This document shows, in pieces, positions 61,582 to 64,000 of a stretch of 64,000 nt of DNA. The notes below the pieces were generated by a model. The model did not search any database and had not been told where the DNA came from. It was given only the letters and a program-made list of their open reading frames with translations. Each line of letters opens with the position of its first letter. The first letter of the stretch is position 1. The translations under genes were made by a program, and so were the position numbers. The stretch covers positions 186,001 to 250,000 of the forward strand of contig NZ_JBDWXV010000011.1 of NCBI RefSeq assembly GCF_039982735.1. The letters run 5' to 3'. The DNA comes from Saccharospirillum sp039982735 (GTDB lineage: Bacteria > Pseudomonadota > Gammaproteobacteria > Pseudomonadales > Natronospirillaceae).

Positions 61582-62880
61582 TTGAAATCAGTCAATGTGG
61601 GATTATGCGGTCTCGGCACCGTAGGCAGTGGTACTTTCAACGTCATGCAGCGCAACCTGGAAGACATTGCGCGCCGTGCCGGAAAGCCTGTGCGAATTAC
61701 CCACGTTGGTGCCCGTCGGGACAACCCGGCTTGCCACCTGGGCAGCGTCAAGGTATCGCGCGATATCTTCGATGTTGCACGGGACCCGGATATTCATATC
61801 CTGGTGGAACTGATCGGCGGCAATGACGTCGCCAAAGAATTGGTGCTCGAAGCCATCAAACATGGCAAGCATGTGGTGACCGCCAACAAATCGATGATTG
61901 CGATCCACGGCAACGAGATTTTCAAGGCCGCCGAAGCCCAGGGCGTGGTGGTAACTTATGAAGCGGCCGTCGCCGGCGGTATCCCGATCATCAAGGGCAT
62001 CCGCGAAGGTCTGGTCGCCAACGACATCAAATGGTTGGCCGGTATCATCAACGGCACTGGTAACTTCATCCTGACCGAAATGCAGGAAAAGGGCCGTGCC
62101 TTTGATGACGTCCTGAAAGAAGCGCAGGCGCTGGGCTATGCCGAGGCCGACCCGACCTTTGATGTAGAAGGCATCGATGCGGCTCACAAACTGACCATTC
62201 TCGCGTCCATTGCCTTCGGCATTCCGCTGCAGTTCGATAAGGTCTATACCGAGGGTATTACCAAAATTACCCGGGAAGACGTTCAATACGCAGAAGAGTT
62301 GGGGTACCGCATCAAGCATTTGGGCTTTACCCGCAAAACCAATGAAGGTGTCGAATTGCGGGTGCACCCAACCCTGGTACCCTCCAAGCGTCTGCTGGCC
62401 AATGTTAATGGCGTATTAAATGCTGTGCTGGTGGAGGGCGATGCGGTTGGACCAACCATGTATTACGGTCCCGGCGCTGGTTCAGAAGCGACTGCCTCGT
62501 CTGTGATTGCCGATATCGTCGACATCGCCCGTGAAATCGACAATGCCGGTAATGTTCCGCACCTCGGTTACAGTTCGGAAACCGAGAACATGCCGGTATT
62601 GCCGGTCAGTGAGATTGTCACTGCTTATTACCTGCGTATTTCCGTGAAGGATGAGATCGGCCAAATGGCCAATATCGCGCGTATTATGAGCGAGAAGGGC
62701 ATCAACATCGAAGCTATCATCCAGAAAGAGCCGGAGGATGAGTCGGATGTCGTGCCACTTATTCTGCTGACACACCCGGTGCGCGAACACCGGATGGACG
62801 ATGCCATCAGTGCCATGCAGGCGCTGGAGTCGGTCACCAAGCCGATCGTTCGCATTCGTGTTGAACAGCTGGATGGCTAG
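61582..62880 (+). CDS. hom: homoserine dehydrogenase
   Basis: A 432-residue NAD(P)-dependent enzyme of threonine/methionine synthesis. Motifs are NVGLCGLGTVGSGTFNV (nucleotide binding), VTANKSMIA, GIINGTGNFILTEM and AEADPTFDVEGIDAAHKL, with a C-terminal ACT domain (YYLRISVKDEIGQMANIARI) for feedback control. I chose the TTG at 61582: GAGG lies six bases upstream, and the product MKSVNVGLCGLG matches pseudomonad Hom. An in-frame ATG at 61570 has no ribosome binding site. Confidence 0.95.
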   Translation: MKSVNVGLCGLGTVGSGTFNVMQRNLEDIARRAGKPVRITHVGARRDNPACHLGSVKVSRDIFDVARDPDIHILVELIGGNDVAKELVLEAIKHGKHVVTANKSMIAIHGNEIFKAAEAQGVVVTYEAAVAGGIPIIKGIREGLVANDIKWLAGIINGTGNFILTEMQEKGRAFDDVLKEAQALGYAEADPTFDVEGIDAAHKLTILASIAFGIPLQFDKVYTEGITKITREDVQYAEELGYRIKHLGFTRKTNEGVELRVHPTLVPSKRLLANVNGVLNAVLVEGDAVGPTMYYGPGAGSEATASSVIADIVDIAREIDNAGNVPHLGYSSETENMPVLPVSEIVTAYYLRISVKDEIGQMANIARIMSEKGINIEAIIQKEPEDESDVVPLILLTHPVREHRMDDAISAMQALESVTKPIVRIRVEQLDG

Positions 62881-62893
62881 ATTGGTGTAATTG

Positions 62894-63148
62894 CCCAAGT
62901 TTCGGAGTTCGGGTTGCCTGAGAGGCATTGGACCGCACCGGGCAACGGGTGTACCTCTGCGGGGTCGGCGTAAATCCTTCCATGGAGCCTAGACCGCAGG
63001 ATATGAATTCCATCCGTGGGATTCACCCATCGGGCTCGCTGCGCTCGTGCTAAAATGCTCCTGGCATTTTAGTCCCTGCTGCGGACTACCCCGCAGGGGT
63101 ACTCCCGTCACCCGCTGCTAGTATTCCGTGGGCGAATTCCGAAACTTG
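62894..63148 (-). repeat. palindromic intergenic repeat R13 with 73-nt cassette
   Basis: The outer ends CAAGTTTCGGAGTTCG (62895 on) and GCGAATTCCGAAACTTG (to 63148) are complementary with one mismatch. Arms 62935-62965 and 63088-63118 pair with three mismatches and two pairs that are G-U on the minus strand. The 73-nt cassette (63000-63072) is at site 1; site 2 is empty and site 3 short. It lies between hom and thrC, reading against them. Confidence 0.86.
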
Positions 63149-63209
63149 AACTAGCGTAATACCCGCCGGGCTGTTGCTCGGCCGAACCCATTCTAATGAG
63201 ACTTGATTC

Positions 63210-64000
63210 GTGAAATACATCAGCACGCGGGGCAAAGCCCCAACCTTGGGTTTTGAAGATGTTCTGTTAACCGGCCTGGCTTCAGACGGTGGGCTGTATG
63301 TGCCGGAAACCCTGCCCGAGTATTCGCTGGATCAGATTCGCCAGTGGCGCGGCCTGCCGTATCACGAACTGGCCTTCCACATCATCAAGCCCTTTGTTGA
63401 TGGCGCCATCGCTGACGATGAACTGGCGGCCATGCTAAAAGACACCTACAGCGTCTTTGGCCACAAGGCCATCGCACCGCTGACTCAGCTGGACCACAAC
63501 GAGTACGTGCTGGAGCTGTTTCAGGGGCCGACCCTGGCGTTCAAGGACTTTGCTTTGCAGCTGCTCGGGCGCATGCTTGACCATGTGCTCGAAAAGCGTG
63601 GCGAGAAAGTCGTCATCATGGGGGCGACCTCAGGTGATACCGGCTCGGCAGCCATTGAGGGCTGCAAGCGCTGCAGCAATATCGATATTTTCATCCTGCA
63701 CCCCCACAACCGCGTCTCCGATGTGCAGCGCCGCCAGATGACCACCATCACCGGCGACAACATCTACAACCTGGCCGTTGAAGGTAATTTCGACGACTGT
63801 CAGAGCATGGTGAAGGCCAGCTTTGGCGATCAATCCTTCCTGCGCGGCGAGCGCCGCCTGGTGGCAGTCAATTCGATCAACTGGGCACGCATTATGGCCC
63901 AGATCGTTTACTATTTTTACGCCTCATTGAACCTGGGGGGGCCGGACCGCGCCATGGCGTTTTCGGTGCCGACTGGCAATTTTGGCGACATCTTCGCCGG
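63210..64000 (+). CDS. thrC: threonine synthase, N-terminal part (3' end outside window)
   Basis: The first 263 codons of a PLP enzyme converting O-phosphohomoserine to threonine. The start is GTG 63210 (MKYISTRGKAPTLGFEDVLL). The PLP Lys is in QGPTLAFKDFALQLLGRML near residue 110, and ATSGDTGSAAIEGC and VAVNSINWARIMAQIVYY are family blocks. The frame is open to the window end. It follows hom after R13; the two would share a transcript if R13 does not terminate it. Confidence 0.96.
   Translation, partial: MKYISTRGKAPTLGFEDVLLTGLASDGGLYVPETLPEYSLDQIRQWRGLPYHELAFHIIKPFVDGAIADDELAAMLKDTYSVFGHKAIAPLTQLDHNEYVLELFQGPTLAFKDFALQLLGRMLDHVLEKRGEKVVIMGATSGDTGSAAIEGCKRCSNIDIFILHPHNRVSDVQRRQMTTITGDNIYNLAVEGNFDDCQSMVKASFGDQSFLRGERRLVAVNSINWARIMAQIVYYFYASLNLGGPDRAMAFSVPTGNFGDIFA

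Noticed and set aside
4892..63148. CRISPR array or integron attC array explanation for the palindromes
   Set aside because: Copies are dispersed singly between unrelated housekeeping genes, lack regular spacers, and lack attC core sites (GTTRRRY) and cassette genes.
1..64000. tRNA genes, rRNA genes, prophage or insertion sequences
   Set aside because: Scanned by eye for T-loop/acceptor pairs, transposase and phage proteins; none found.

Overview
The window is chromosomal DNA from a GC-rich gammaproteobacterium. Gene order and protein flavour are Pseudomonas/Oceanospirillales-like: valS-(hypothetical)-holC-pepA, folE-folX, MksFEB condensin, phhA-phhB-phhR, ffh then rpsP-rimM-trmD-rplS, and hom-thrC. 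No prophage, transposase, CRISPR array, rRNA or tRNA gene was recognised. Genes are densely packed, with many 1-8 nt overlaps. The first gene (beta-carbonic anhydrase) and the last (thrC) are cut by the window edges.

Layout. 0-7 kb: carbonic anhydrase end, then valS, holC and pepA on the minus strand. 7-13 kb: RDD protein, ArsR regulator, dgkA, hrpB helicase, a Sel1-like protein, asparaginase. 13-15 kb: folX, folE, bcp. 15-21 kb: mksF-mksE-mksB, a complete MukB-like condensin without the MksG/JetD nuclease, then upp. 22-25 kb: an atypical OmpR-type regulator with Glu at the phosphorylation site, rsmC, and small unknown genes. 25.8-29 kb: an AlgP/histone-H1-like protein, tsaB, uppP, rsmJ. 29-37 kb: plsB, slyX, a membrane-anchored cold-shock protein, dapE, a TerB-like protein, a Tat-type M15 carboxypeptidase. 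37-46 kb: type II DAHP synthase, a YdiJ-type dehydrogenase, a CBS protein, proS, gloA, a FemAB-like acyltransferase. 46-54 kb: HIT, PAP2 and glycosyltransferase genes, then phhA, phhB, the TyrR/PhhR regulator and hppD (Phe/Tyr catabolism), then trmJ. 54-64 kb: a CorB/HlyC transporter, YpjD/CcsA, ffh, the S16-L19 operon, hom and thrC.

Functional links. FolE and FolX make the pterin precursor that PhhA is known to use in pseudomonads, and PhhB recycles it, so the 13-14 kb and 48-50 kb loci probably serve one pathway. DAHP synthase feeds the aromatic pathway that PhhA/HppD drain. Hom and ThrC are consecutive threonine-pathway enzymes.

The most unusual content is in the spacers. At least 11 intergenic palindromes (called R1-R13 here, with two degenerate copies) share one architecture: 26-31 nt arms around a core with up to three sub-hairpins, often bounded by an outer inverted repeat. 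Arm sequences differ between copies but stay complementary. Imperfect pairs are mostly G-U on one strand of the element. The core has three sites where discrete modules, including an exact 73-nt cassette, are present or absent in different combinations. I do not recognise this family.
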